From positions 17,557,294-17,621,293 of the forward strand of contig JAIUCV010000009.1 of the NCBI GenBank assembly GCA_026724425.1: a stretch of 64,000 nucleotides of DNA. The letters run 5' to 3'. The translations under genes were made by a program, and so were the position numbers. The notes beneath the pieces were generated by a model. It was given only the letters and a program-made list of their open reading frames with translations, was not told the DNA's origin and ran no database searches. Origin of the DNA: Erythrophleum ivorense (lineage: Eukaryota; Streptophyta; Magnoliopsida; Fabales; Fabaceae). Shown here one piece after another: positions 48,765-59,034 of this stretch. How positions within the stretch are numbered: the stretch's first letter is position 1; the number at the start of each line of letters is the position of its first letter.

Positions 48765-51336
48765 TATAATACCTTAAGTTCATACACCCTATACATAACA
48801 TTCAAAGCATTTCATACTCATTTAAGTGGTGTTTGCACACTTTGGCAACAAAACTAAGGCATATGGACACCAGATTTGTTTCAATTTTGCCCACATGAGT
48901 CATTTAAATTTTTCTCAACTCATTTTCATCCATGACATGCTCATACATATCAGAAATAAAATAATCAGAGGCTTACAACTTGGATTGAGAACCATGGAAC
49001 ACAAAAACTTGAAGTTACTCTTGGGTTTGCCATGACAACTTTCTGGCAAGAACTTTAGAAAATCATAATTAATTCTAAAAAAAATCAAAATTAAGCAAAT
49101 TATAGCTTTATAGAAAGCCCTAAATATTTAATAAAGGCTAAAAATCATTCTAGACCATGAAAACATCAATTGGACCATAAAAAATAATAGAATAGTATCA
49201 AAGGTCCAGCTGCTGAGTCTACCGTCACAAGTTTCTAATATAAAATTTGCAAATTCAAAAGTAATTCTAAAAAATTTGAAATCAAGAAAACCATACTAAT
49301 ATAGAAAGCTCTAAATGTCTACTAATTATTAAAAATAATTCCAAACCAATGCAATGGTCTTTAACTTGTATAAATTGATAAAATAGTACCAGAGGTCAAG
49401 CTACATTGTTGGTACTATCATGCAACTTCAAAAATTTGGTTCTCCCTCTACAGAGCTCCAAATGAGGTGATCTTAATGGATGTGAAAATTTTATGATGTT
49501 TAGTTTATGTTTATAAAATTTCATGAGTATTGGATTTCATTTGACCTATATGTGATGCAGAAACATAAACTGACCATATGAACAATGCACATACCATTTT
49601 TGTATAATTTGGCCAACTTAAAAAAATAATTATAAATTTTCTAGAGCTTCAAATTGGATGCTCTTTAGCTTTGTGAAAATCTCTAGATGCTTCCTACTTT
49701 CTGGCCAAAATTCATGAAAAAACTCATTCATTTGGTTAGACTTTGGTTTAGCTTAAAACTTGGTCATTTTAAAGTCCAAAATGGTTCTTTAAGACACCAA
49801 ATGATTTTCTTATGGTTCCATGGCCACTTGAGCACGTTCCAAAAAATCATTACAGCCTAGGGAAGCATGTCAAATGGTTCAAATCATCATAGAGCTCAAT
49901 CTCACCATGCCACTCATATTTATACACATGCATACATAGGCTCATGGGTGGTAAAAACTTACATTTACATACATTTAGCTTCAAGATTGGTACATATATC
50001 ATAATTCTATATATTTGAACTTGTTTAAATGGTTACATCTCATATACATCATATAAATACAATTCTTGACATCAATATGTTATTAAATTGCCTAATTCTC
50101 TACTCCTTTGTCAAAGTGCTATGCTTCAAGACCTTTGGCCTCCATTCTTTTGTCCTCTTGGTTCATCTAGACATAATTAGGTATATGAAGGGCAAAAGTG
50201 AAATTCAAAGAAACTTAATAGCTCTTTACCCTTTCAAACATATATAATGGATGCTAAAATATGTCAAAGAATGCATGTATGGCATATAGGCTACTAGTGA
50301 ACATACATAAAGCATTTTTCATGTCTAAGAAATTCATACATAACATATATAGGCTCTGAAGGGTATTGGTCTAGCCTTACCCATTTTTCTTGGGACTTTT
50401 GGATTTGCCTCACCCATTTTTATGGGACTTTTGACTAAGCCTTACTCTTCTTGAGACTTTTGGCTTTGTCTAACCCAATCTTAAAAAGTTTTGGCTCATC
50501 CTCACCCTTGTTAAAGGACTTTTGGCATCACCATACCCCTTCAAGCCAAAACACATTCATAAACTCATTTCAAAATACATAATGGTACCATAGCTAAAAA
50601 CATTTCTCATAGCTCAAATATATATACAAGCCCTCAAAGATAAATAAACATCCAAGGAATGTATGAGAGAAAGGTTAGAGAGCTATCTTGAACTAAGAAC
50701 TACACACTTTTTCCTTGAATTGCCTTCCCTTTTTTGGCCAAGCTTATGGAATTAGGTGGCACTTGATTCTCTTGGCTTAGACACATCAAATGAGGCATGT
50801 TTAAGTCATTGGAACAAGCTTTAGCTTCTCACAAGCCCTATGCTATGCTACTTTCTCACATAACCTCATTATAGATCCATTCAAGACAGAATGAAGCAAC
50901 CTTTGGATTTCATGATCTTAACTCCCATTTCTCACTCAATTCTAGTCTTTTGACTTCATTTAGACTCCTTAGAGTCATCATAATTTTATTCTAAGGAGCC
51001 TACACATTAGTTGCTTCCTAATGTCTTAAAATGGAACTTACACCTCTATCTCACAAGATATGACTTCTAAATTTATTCCAAGGCTTCCTTTGGTGTTCTC
51101 CTATCATATTTAGTCCCATTCTAGCCTTAAAACAATTAAAACACTTTTTAGGTACATGGTTCTATTTTGGCCGAGACTATACAAGCATATAGCATCCATG
51201 GAATTGTCTTAGTTTTTCTTAAGGAATTTAAGTTTAGGACAAATTATGTCATTTGAGCTCATTTTAAATCTTTTTTAAAAACTATCTTTTCCATATGAAA
51301 ATTTAAATTCTCTAATTTATAAAATACTTTTAGTTT
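48765..51336 (-). repeat. F2 5' LTR, cut by the F1 element
   Basis: Starts TATAATACCTTAAGTTC (TG changed to TA) and aligns with the 3' LTR pieces 22731-24573 and 34663-35860. About 650 bases equivalent to 35113-35765 are missing near 51238. It contains the minisatellite at 50370-50545. At 51336 it stops in sequence equivalent to 35860, where the F1 element begins. Short frames at 48826-49035 and 50029-50247 are LTR sequence. Confidence 0.85.
50370..50545 (-). repeat. ~31-bp minisatellite in F2 LTR
   Basis: About five units of GGACTTTTGG...CCTCACCC, equivalent to 24150-24320. Confidence 0.8.
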
Positions 51337-51647
51337 TGTAACACCTCGAAATTAATTAAGATGTTAATCAGGATCTTAGATTAATTAGGAATAATTAATT
51401 TAGAATAATCGGGTAAGTTAAGTAAATGAAAATTATGGAGAGATAAATTTTTAATATAGGTTTGGGATTTAATTGGAAGAGAAACTTCATCTAGGCCCAA
51501 ATTAAACTAAGTAGGCCAAGGTTAAGATTAATGGAGGCCCAATAATTGTAGGTGCAGGCCAACCTTTTTATTGTGAGTCTTGGCCCAAGAATTAGCATCT
51601 AGTGATGGCCTAAGTCGATTTAATGAATCAGAAACTCAAGACCCAAC

Positions 51648-51656
51648 TTATATAAG
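51648..51656 (+). promoter_or_regulatory. TATA box in the F1 5' LTR
   Basis: TTATATAAG about 312 bases into the LTR. It is conserved at the same place in the 3' LTR (59346-59354) and in the solo LTR at 13748-16700, and altered in the older copies (for example CTATACAAGG near 28324). This would set the U3/R boundary about 30 bases further on. Confidence 0.6.
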
Positions 51657-52552
51657 CCCATGTAATTGGCTTAATAACCCTTATGCAGACCCAAAACCTT
51701 TGAGCTCTTAAAACTTGTTTAGGCCCAATAGAATTTCAGTAGCCTAATGCATAAGAGTTAACCCAACAAAGCTAAAATATGAAGCCCAAATGGCGTTGGA
51801 CCTTGGAGCAATCCATGACCCACATTTGACCCAACTAAAACCCTAATACTTCAGCCACTATCCCATTTTTCTGAAACATAAAGGAGAAAATCGGAGGTCC
51901 AAAAGGGAGGCTAGGGTTCTTAGTGTGTTTTCATATTTTCCTACTTCTAGAGTAATATTTAGCCAAGGTAATAGCTATATAACTTAATCCTCTCATCTTT
52001 TTCTTCAATTTGGCCTGATTAGTTTTTCATTTGGAGCATTTCCACCATACCTAAAATCTAAAACTTGCTTTGTGATGTTTCCATGGCGAAAATTCGTAAG
52101 TTAAGACTAGGGCTGTCATTAGGTAAGTATGAACTCTTCTTTTTAAGGTAATTCTGCTGATTTGAGACCCTAATGACTTGATTATAGTATGGGTATTAAT
52201 TTCTCATGAATTTGCTTAGGATTTTGGATGAAACATTGAGGTTTTTGGAAGAGGACACATAAATCCGAATTTGAGACTTGTAGTGGTTGGGTAAGTGTTC
52301 TTTAGGTAGTTATTAGCATTTAAATTTTTTAGGTACTTGTTGCTACTGTAGATGATGAATTAAATTAGTAATTCTCTGATACTATGGTTATATGGATATT
52401 TTTGTACCATTGGTGGCTGTTACAAATTGTCTACAAGTAAGGTAACCAGGTTTACATTAATTCCATGCATATATATGTTTTAATTTCATATTTGCTATAC
52501 ATGAATGATTTGGAAATGCTGAATGAATTGGTTGGCTATCTATTGTATTGTG

Positions 52553-52725
52553 ATTAGACCTTGTGAGTCTATGGTGGAGCTGCGTGTGGCTGCCACCTAT
52601 GCATGTGCTTCGATCGAGTACCGGGTTATGATCAAACCCCAGATACACTGAGCCTTAGTTGTGCTCAATGAGGAGTAGATGCCGTGGACGGGCCTCTCCG
52701 GTGTTAATGGCCTTTAACATGTATA
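52553..52725 (+). repeat. Conserved GC-richer block, F1 5' LTR copy
   Basis: Same block as 826-995, with the core GTGCTTCGATCGAGTACCGGG carrying one change. The equivalent 3' LTR copy is 60248-60412. Confidence 0.8.
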
Positions 52726-53529
52726 AATATGATTGCTAGTATGGGATGGTAATCATGATAGCTTACTTGTTCATTTACTGATATGATTGGTATTCTTCTG
52801 ATGCTTATGTGAAATTATGCATGTATGCTAATTAAACTAGATTATATGATGGAATTGCCTTGGTTACTGAGATTTATATCTTACCCCGTTTTATGGGATT
52901 AATATTTTAGGTGAAGGTTCTTCGGGTAAGGATAAGGGGAAGCAAGTGGATGAAAATCCATGAGCTCTAGCCATGTGTGGAGGAAGCTACACTTGGGCTA
53001 ATCTAAGTAGAGTAGATACAATTTTGTTATTAGTTTACATAACATCATTATGTATTCATGTTGCCAAGTGTAGGCATTTATATTTTGCTTGGTGGAAATA
53101 TAACCGTTAATGAATTAAGTCTCATTATAGTGGATATTGATGTTTGAACTTGTAACATCTAATATATATAGCTTTGTTGAATTTGTGATTTGGTTTACCA
53201 TTTGGGAATTGTAGTCATGTGATGCATTAGATGTTGATATAAACTATTGATGAATGAAATCTCTATGGAATGTGCATGGGATGTTAATTGTCGCTAATGC
53301 ATGAGTTCTTGTTGTCATTATTCTATAAATTTGCTGATATGAGATAGTTGGGCAAGTAGGAAATAGTATCTAAGTTTTGAATTAGTAATGGAGAGTTAGA
53401 TGAGTAAATAGGGTAGATAAATACCATTAGAGTCATACAAAATGGGAGAAAGTGGTCCTAGGGTAGTCCTAAGATGAGAATTGGAGTGTAGGGGATGAAA
53501 TTTGGGAGATGTAGTTATAGGAGGGAGTC

Positions 53530-53915
53530 ATGTCGCAGCTAAGAAGGCTTCGCCGCAGCCAGATGAGTGATAGAGTCGAGGGGTGTCGCGGCCTAATAAA
53601 TCTCGTCGCAGCGCAAATCAAGAAAAATCACCTAGGAGGGTGACAAAATGAAAACTCGCCGCGGCGCATTAGGTCCTACCGCAACGCGAGTTAAGGAAAC
53701 TAATTAAGTGTTGCACAATAGCAAAACTCACTATGGCACAAATATGTTCCGCCGAGGCAAGAATCATGGGATCGAGAACAGTAGCTCCAGGAGGCATGTC
53801 CACCGCGGCACCATGTAGGCTGGCCACGGCGAAGGTCCAACGTTGCCTAGCAAATCCAGAGAGCCACTTAGCCGCGGCGAGGAAGGTATGGGCCGCGACG
53901 CGAGTCCCCGAATTC
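53530..53915 (+). repeat. CpG-rich block, F1 5' LTR copy
   Basis: At least ten variants of GCCGCGGC (for example 53658, 53802, 53871, 53890). This copy and the 3' LTR copy (61225-61400) keep more CG pairs than the solo-LTR copies at 14085-14480 and 26115-26460. Confidence 0.75.
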
Positions 53916-54223
53916 ATACCTTTAGCCTAGAAACCTCAATTTCTTCAATGGTAATGCTAAGAAATCATATAGGAATACTTGTGGGAGGTTATTGTGTGTT
54001 GAAGTTGATGGATGGATGAATTATAAATCCCTCATGGTAGTATGATGTCTTTTATGCATTTTTGTTTTGTTTATGGTTGTATAGTGATGACCCTAACATC
54101 AAGGTTCAAATTTTCCTATATTTTCATAACGTAATAAACTATAACAACTCCAAACCTTGATCATTAATTATTAATCGCATATTTAACTATAATTACCATG
54201 CTTAGAAGGTAGGGTTGTCACAG

Positions 54224-54236
54224 TTAGTATCAGAGC
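54224..54236 (+). other. Primer-binding site of the F1 element
   Basis: TTAGTATCAGAGC, complementary to the 3' end of initiator Met-tRNA (TTGGTATCAGAGC) with one G-to-A mismatch. Confidence 0.9.
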
Positions 54237-54343
54237 AATGGTTCAGGCAAATGTGTTTGATTTATAACTTTGTGGTTAGAAAACTTGGCAATCATGATGC
54301 ATGCATGATAGAAATAGGAGCATTGTAACTTGGTGATAACTCT

Positions 54344-54356
54344 TATATATATATAT
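54344..54356 (+). repeat. Short AT run in the F1 leader
   Basis: Six and a half AT units between primer site and gag start. Confidence 0.9.
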
Positions 54357-54403
54357 ACCTGCCATGGGTGGAGTTATGTTTTATTGCCTTAGGCTATAGC
54401 TTA

Positions 54404-55540
54404 ATGGAGGATGCTTGTGGTTGTGCTTGTGGCATTGCAAACTAGGTGGCTAACTATAGAGAAACAACTGATATGCTAAGAGAGATGCAAAAGGCCATAG
54501 CTGCAATGGCTAACCGAATGAGAGAACAAGCTAAAGCCTAAGAGACTACAGTTAGGGCAATGACTGACCAGCTTCAAGAGCAAGCCGAGGCTCATGCCGC
54601 GACTGTGCAAGTACTACAACAGCTACATGAAAGCATGAATAAGCAGAATGAGGAGGTGCCAATGGAAAATCGTGTGGGGGCTGGTCACAACCTAGGTGTG
54701 GGACACCAAGGGGAAGATATTGACCTCTCTATTGCATTGGCCAAATTCAGAAAAGCTGATCCTCCATCATTCTTGGGGGAGTTAGACACTGAGAAAGTTG
54801 AGAGATGGCTGATGCAACTGGAGAAAATCTTTGAGGTTATGATCTGCACCATCGAACAAAAGGCAAAGCTGGCTATCTACAAGTTAGAGGGTAAGGGTGA
54901 GCATTGGTGGAGGAATGCCTCCAGATTATTGATTGCAAGGGAGATACCCTTGACTTAGGAAAGTTTTCAAAATGCATTTAAGAGTAAATACTTCCCACCA
55001 TCAGTGAGGGCTGATAAGGAAGCTGAGTTTAACTTCCTCGAACAAGGGGACATGAATGTGGACTAATATGCAGCCACATTTATTCAATTGTCTCGCTTCT
55101 CCTCCTACTTGAAATGATATGATAATGAGCCATGGAAGGCTGAGAAATTTAAAAGAGGCATGAAACTAGAGATTAAAGATAAAATTGTATCTTTACAGAT
55201 TCGTAGTTTTGATGAATTAATGGAGAAGTGTAGAGTGACAAAAAGAGCTATGATGGAAAGTGAGGCTAAGAGGAAGAAGACCCTAGAGGGTAAACGTGAC
55301 TGGGGCATAGAGCCCTTTAGGGGCAGAAGTAAGAAAGGAGCCAATAGTGGGAGTGGCTCTTAGGGTAGGAGACCACCCCCAAGGAATGTCCCTCAAAGAA
55401 GAAGCATGGGACCACCAAGAAATGCAATGAGTGCCCCACCCGCTTGTGCCAAGTATGGGAAGAACCATAGGAATGGCCCATGCCCAGTGTGCTATAATTG
55501 TGGGAAGCCGGGACACTATGCACGGACTTGCATGATGTCA
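54404..55540 (+). pseudogene. gag: F1 gag region with zinc knuckle
   Basis: The structural protein that packages element RNA. Codons 4, 6 and 8 are TGT (Cys) in a place where related gag proteins are Arg/Gly-rich, suggesting CGT-to-TGT decay. The capsid-like part (about 54690-55160) contains FRKADPPSFLGELDTEKVERW and later FKRGMKLEIKDKI, typical of plant Gypsy gag. A basic linker follows, then a CCHC zinc knuckle CYNCGKPGHYARTC (about 55490-55531) with all four metal ligands present. Six premature stops interrupt it. Confidence 0.9.
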
Positions 55541-56041
55541 CGAGAGTCAGCCTCATCAGTTAAGCCACCTATCCAGGGAAGGGTATTTGCACTTACGCAG
55601 CAAGAGGCTAGTAGATCCCCTAGTCTGATCCGAGGTACTTTACTTGTCCATAATCATGTCGTAGATGCATTGTTTGACTCGGGTGTGACCCACTCATTCA
55701 TCTCATATGACTATGTTAAGCATCTGGGTCTTAAAATTAGCCTGTTGCCATTTGAATTATCTGTGTCCACCCCCACTGGATATTCTATGATTACATCTAA
55801 TGTATGCTTAAATTGTACTTTATAATTGGATAGCCGTTGTACTACCCTTGACTTGATTTGCATCCCTTTGTGTGATGATGTAATCATTGGTACGAATTGG
55901 CTGTTGGCTAATAATGTGATACTTGACTATAACCGTAAGACTGTTTCCTTACCTGCAAATATACCTGAAACTTGTCCTGTAACTGAGCTTACTTGTGTGT
56001 CTGCCGCCCAAGCTGGGAGGTGCCTTAGGCGTGGTTACTAA
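55541..56041 (+). pseudogene. F1 aspartic protease region
   Basis: Would cut the polyprotein. The active site reads LFDSGVTHSFIS (the catalytic Asp codon is 55676-55678). Related elements usually have DSGAT, so Ala is changed to Val, again a C-to-T type change. A second conserved segment, DVIIGTNWL, follows at about 55877-55905. Stops at 55823 and 56039. Confidence 0.85.
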
Positions 56042-57331
56042 AGGTTTCTAGTATACTTTTCATTGCATGTTAAGGTTGATGATGGGTTAGTGGATATACC
56101 TATGATTAGGGAGTTCCTTGAGATTTTCCCTAAAAAGTTTAGTGGACTACCTCTGGAAAGAGAGCTAGAATTTTTTGTTGATTTGGTACACGGTACAGGT
56201 CTGATCTCTAAGGCCCCGTATAGAATGGCGCCTGCTGAGTTGGTTAAGTTGAAAAGTCAATTAGAAGAATTACTTGAGAAAGGGTTTATTAGGCCAAGTG
56301 TGTCTCCGTGGGGAGCACCAGTGTTGTTTGTCAAGAAGAAAGATGGTAGCCTTAAGCTTTTCATTGACTATAGGCAATTGAACCAAGTGACTATCAAGAA
56401 TAAATACCCTTTACCTAGAATTGATGACTTACTTAACCAATTAGCTGGAGCGTCAGTCTTTTCAAAGATTGACCTTAGATCGGGGTATCACCAACTTAGA
56501 GTCAAGGCTGAGGATGTACCTAAAACTACCTTTAAGACACGATATGGCCATTATGAATTTCTAGTTATGCCTTTTGGGTTAACCAATGCCCCTACCATTT
56601 TCATGGATTACATGAATAGGATTTTTAGGCCTTATCTTGACCGGTTTATGGTAGTGTTCATTGATGACATTCTTATCTACTCTAAAAGTAGTGAAGAGCA
56701 TGAAGAGCATCTTAGGATAGTTCTTCAAACCTTGAGCGAGCATAAGTTGTATGCTAAGTTGAGCAAGTGTGAGTTTTGGTTGCGGGAGGTCAAATTCCTA
56801 GGTCATGTGATATCGGAACAAGGGGTAGCGGTAGACCCTAGCAAGGTAGAAGCAATACTAAATTGGGAGAGACCTAAAATGGTGACTGAAATCTATAGCT
56901 TCTTAGGTCTAGCCGGCTACTATAGAAGATTCATTAAGGGATTTTCTCAGTTAGCCATGCCTTTGATAAAATTGACTAGGAAGAACCAACCATTTGTGTG
57001 GGATGCTAAGTGTGAGAATGCCTTTCAGGAACTTAAGGATAGGCTTACCACCGTACCTGTGTTAGTGATACCTGACCCTAAAGAGACATTCACAATCTAT
57101 AGTGATACTTCTAAGAAAGGATTAGGGTGTGTCTTAATGCAACAAGGTAGGGTGATAGCCTATGCCTCTAGACAACTTAGACCCCATGAGGAGAATTACC
57201 CCACCCATGACCTAGAGCTAGCGGCTGTAGTTTTTTCCCTTAAGATTTGGAGGCACTATCTTTATGGTGCCCAATTTGAGGTGTATAGCGATCACAAAAG
57301 TTTGAGGTACTTGTTAGACCAAAAGGAGTAG
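56042..57331 (+). pseudogene. F1 reverse transcriptase and RNase H, longest intact stretch
   Basis: An uninterrupted 430-codon stretch that copies element RNA into DNA. RT motifs in order: APYRMAPAEL, GFIRPSVSPWGAPVLFVKKK, DYRQLN, IDLRSGYHQL, VMPFGLTNAP and the active site VFIDDILIYSK (FIDD at 56657-56668, a usual Gypsy form of YxDD). RNase H follows with IYSDTSKKGLGC (Asp near 57104), then THDLELAAVVFSLKIWRHYL and SDHKSLRYL. LFIDYRQL replaces the usual MCIDYRQL, a minor change. The stop at 57329 ends it just before NMRQRRW. Confidence 0.95.
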
Positions 57332-58839
57332 AATATGAGGCAAAGGAGGTGGATGGAATTCCTTAAAGACTATGATTTCTCCTTTAAGTATCATCCAGGG
57401 AAGGCAAATGTGGTCGTCGATGCTTTGAGTAGGAAATCTATTCACTTGGCAATGATGATGCTTAGAGAGCAAAGGTTGATTGAAGAGATGCGGGATTTGA
57501 ATTTATCAATTTCAATGAACCCTAGTAGCATTCTTTTGGGAGAATTGAGGATAGAAAATGATCTTAGGAGGAGGATTAAAAAGGCCCAAGAGCTAGATGC
57601 ATATTGAGGAGGAATTAAAGAGCAACTGGGGAATGGTGAGGTCAAAGATTTTGACCTATCAGAAGATGGTTTGGTGAGGTACCAGGGTAGAGTGTGCATA
57701 CCCGAGGATGAAGAATTGAGGAACATAGTGTTGTCAGAAGCTCACAAGAGTCAATACACCATTCATCCGAGCACCACTAAGATGTATAGGGATCTTAAGA
57801 AAAGCTTTTGGTGGCCTGGGATGAAGTCGGACATAGCAGAGTTTGTTGCTAGGTGTCTAATCTATTAAAGGGTTAAGATTGAGCACCAAAGACCCGCAGA
57901 TTTGTTACACCCTTTAGAAATTCCAGAATGGAAATGGGATAGTATATCCATGGATTTTATGATGGGTTTGCCTAGAACATCCTCGGGTTATGATGCTATT
58001 TGGGTGATCGTGGATAGATTGATGAAGTCTGCCCACTTTCTACCTATTAGAGCCACTTATCCTCTAGATAGACTAGCTCAACTATATGTTCATGAAATTG
58101 TAAGATTGCATGGTGTTCCTAATAGCATTGTGTTGGATAGAGACCCAAGATTCACATCAAAATTTTGGCGGTCTCTACAAGAAGCTTTAGGTACTAGCCT
58201 TAACTTAGCACTGCTTATCATCCTCAGTCTGATGGACAGACTGAGAGGACCATTCAGACCTTTGAGGACATGCTTAGAGCTAGTGTGCTGGAGTTAAAGG
58301 GGAGTTGGGATGTGTACTTGTCTTTAGTTGAATTTGCTTATAATAATAGTTACCATTCCAATATCCAGATGGCACCATTTGAGGCACTTTATGGGAGGAA
58401 GTGTCGATCACCCTTGTGTTGGGTAGAACTTTGTGAGAGGAGTCTCTTAGGTCCAGACATAGTGGACCAAACCACCCACCAAATAGAACTCATCAGAAAG
58501 AAATTGTTGGCTGCCCAGAGTAAGCAAAAGAGTTATGCAGATAAGAGAAAGAGACCCTTAGAATTTGAGATAGGAGACCATATCTTCCTTAAGGCTACTC
58601 CAGTGATGGGTGTAGGACGGTCTATCAGGACAAGAAAGCTCAGTCCTCGTTATCTTGGTCCTTTCTAAATCCTTGAAAGGATAGGACCCGTGGCCTATAG
58701 AGTTGCTTTACCCCCAAACCTGGCCAGATTGCATGATGTGTTCCATGTGTCCCAATTGAAAAAGTACCACCCGGACCCTTTGTATGTCATTGAGCATGAG
58801 AATGTGCATCTACAAGATGATTTGTCTTATGTGGTTGAA
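57332..58839 (+). pseudogene. F1 RNase H end and integrase
   Basis: Begins with NMRQRRWMEFLKDYDF and YHPGKANVVVDALSRKS, the RNase H tail. The integrase zinc finger (about 57743-57865) has both His (codons at 57743 and 57764) and the first Cys (57854), but the last Cys is Tyr (57863), next to a stop at 57866. The catalytic core has MGLPRTSSGYDAIWVIVDRL, the first Asp near 57953, LDRDPRF near 58133, and, after the one-base deletion near 58206, DGQTERTIQT with the catalytic Glu at 58243-58245. The core continues with YNNSYHSNIQMAPFEALYGR. A stop at 58666 breaks GPF-ILERIGPVAYR. Confidence 0.92.
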
Positions 58840-58989
58840 CCAAAAAGGATTGTGGACTCAAAGGTCAAACAACTGTGTAATAAGGACATCCTCCTGGTAA
58901 AGGTAGTATGGAAAGGACTTACTCTGGATGAAGCAACTTGGGAAACAGAAGAAGCAATGAGGAAGGATTATCCTGCATTATTTAAGTAA
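58840..58989 (+). pseudogene. F1 C-terminal chromodomain
   Basis: The last 50 codons contain RIVDSKVKQL, LLVKVVWKG and DEATWETEEAMRKDYP, the chromodomain tail of plant chromoviruses, thought to guide integration toward marked heterochromatin. A related tail is readable in the F2b element at 18640-18400. This part is intact and ends at TAA 58987-58989. Confidence 0.85.
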
Positions 58990-59019
58990 GGTATGTCTAA
59001 TTTTGAGGATAAAATTTCT

Positions 59020-59034
59020 AAAAAGATGGGAGAA
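59020..59034 (+). other. Polypurine tract of the F1 element
   Basis: AAAAAGATGGGAGAA, mostly purine and directly before the 3' LTR. Confidence 0.88.

Larger units (their letters stand above)
22731..51336 (-). mobile_element. Large-LTR F2 element, full structure, with several nested insertions
   Basis: A minus-strand element underlying most of the right half. Its 3' LTR survives as 22731-24573, 34663-36167 and 44075-44164 (about 3.4 kb in total), followed on the minus-strand upstream side by a polypurine tract, an internal region 44165-48764 with a primer site at 48748-48760, and a 5' LTR 48765-51336. The 5' LTR lacks its start because the F1 element inserted at 51337; the remainder must lie right of the window. 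The pieces join smoothly when insertions are removed; for example the CTCTT duplication heals the 36167/44075 break. The internal region shows no gag or pol. The left flank is CTCCC (22726-22730); its partner is outside the window. Confidence 0.8.
51337..54222 (+). repeat. F1 5' LTR (2886 bp)
   Basis: TGTAACACC start and GTTGTCACA end, followed by a one-base spacer and the primer site. It contains a TATA box (51648-51656), the conserved block (52553-52725) and the CpG-rich block (53530-53915). Overlapping frames on both strands at 53669-53930 come from the CpG block. Confidence 0.93.
54404..58989 (+). pseudogene. gag-pol: F1 gag-pol polyprotein pseudogene
   Basis: One reading frame of about 1,528 codons, normal for this group, joining gag and pol without a programmed shift. 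I chose the ATG at 54404 because it is in frame and gives an N-terminus followed by the conserved gag. The frame is closed by 11 stops at 54443, 54539, 54956, 55064, 55115, 55361, 55823, 56039, 57329, 57605 and 57866. A one-base deletion near 58206 then shifts the frame, and one more stop lies at 58666 before the natural end at 58987-58989. Most stops sit where related proteins have Gln, Arg or Trp, as expected from C-to-T or G-to-A change; the one at 57329 replaces a usual Leu. Without these lesions all catalytic domains are recognisable. The product would act in virus-like particles and at the host chromosome during insertion. Confidence 0.93.

Noticed and set aside
53733..53930. 65-codon plus-strand frame rich in Ala and Arg
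   Set aside because: Another by-product of the CpG-rich LTR block.
55105..55556. Minus-strand frames opposite F1 gag
   Set aside because: Shadows of the gag coding strand, with no independent support.
57442..57726. 94-codon minus-strand frame
   Set aside because: Antisense of the RNase H-integrase linker of F1 pol.
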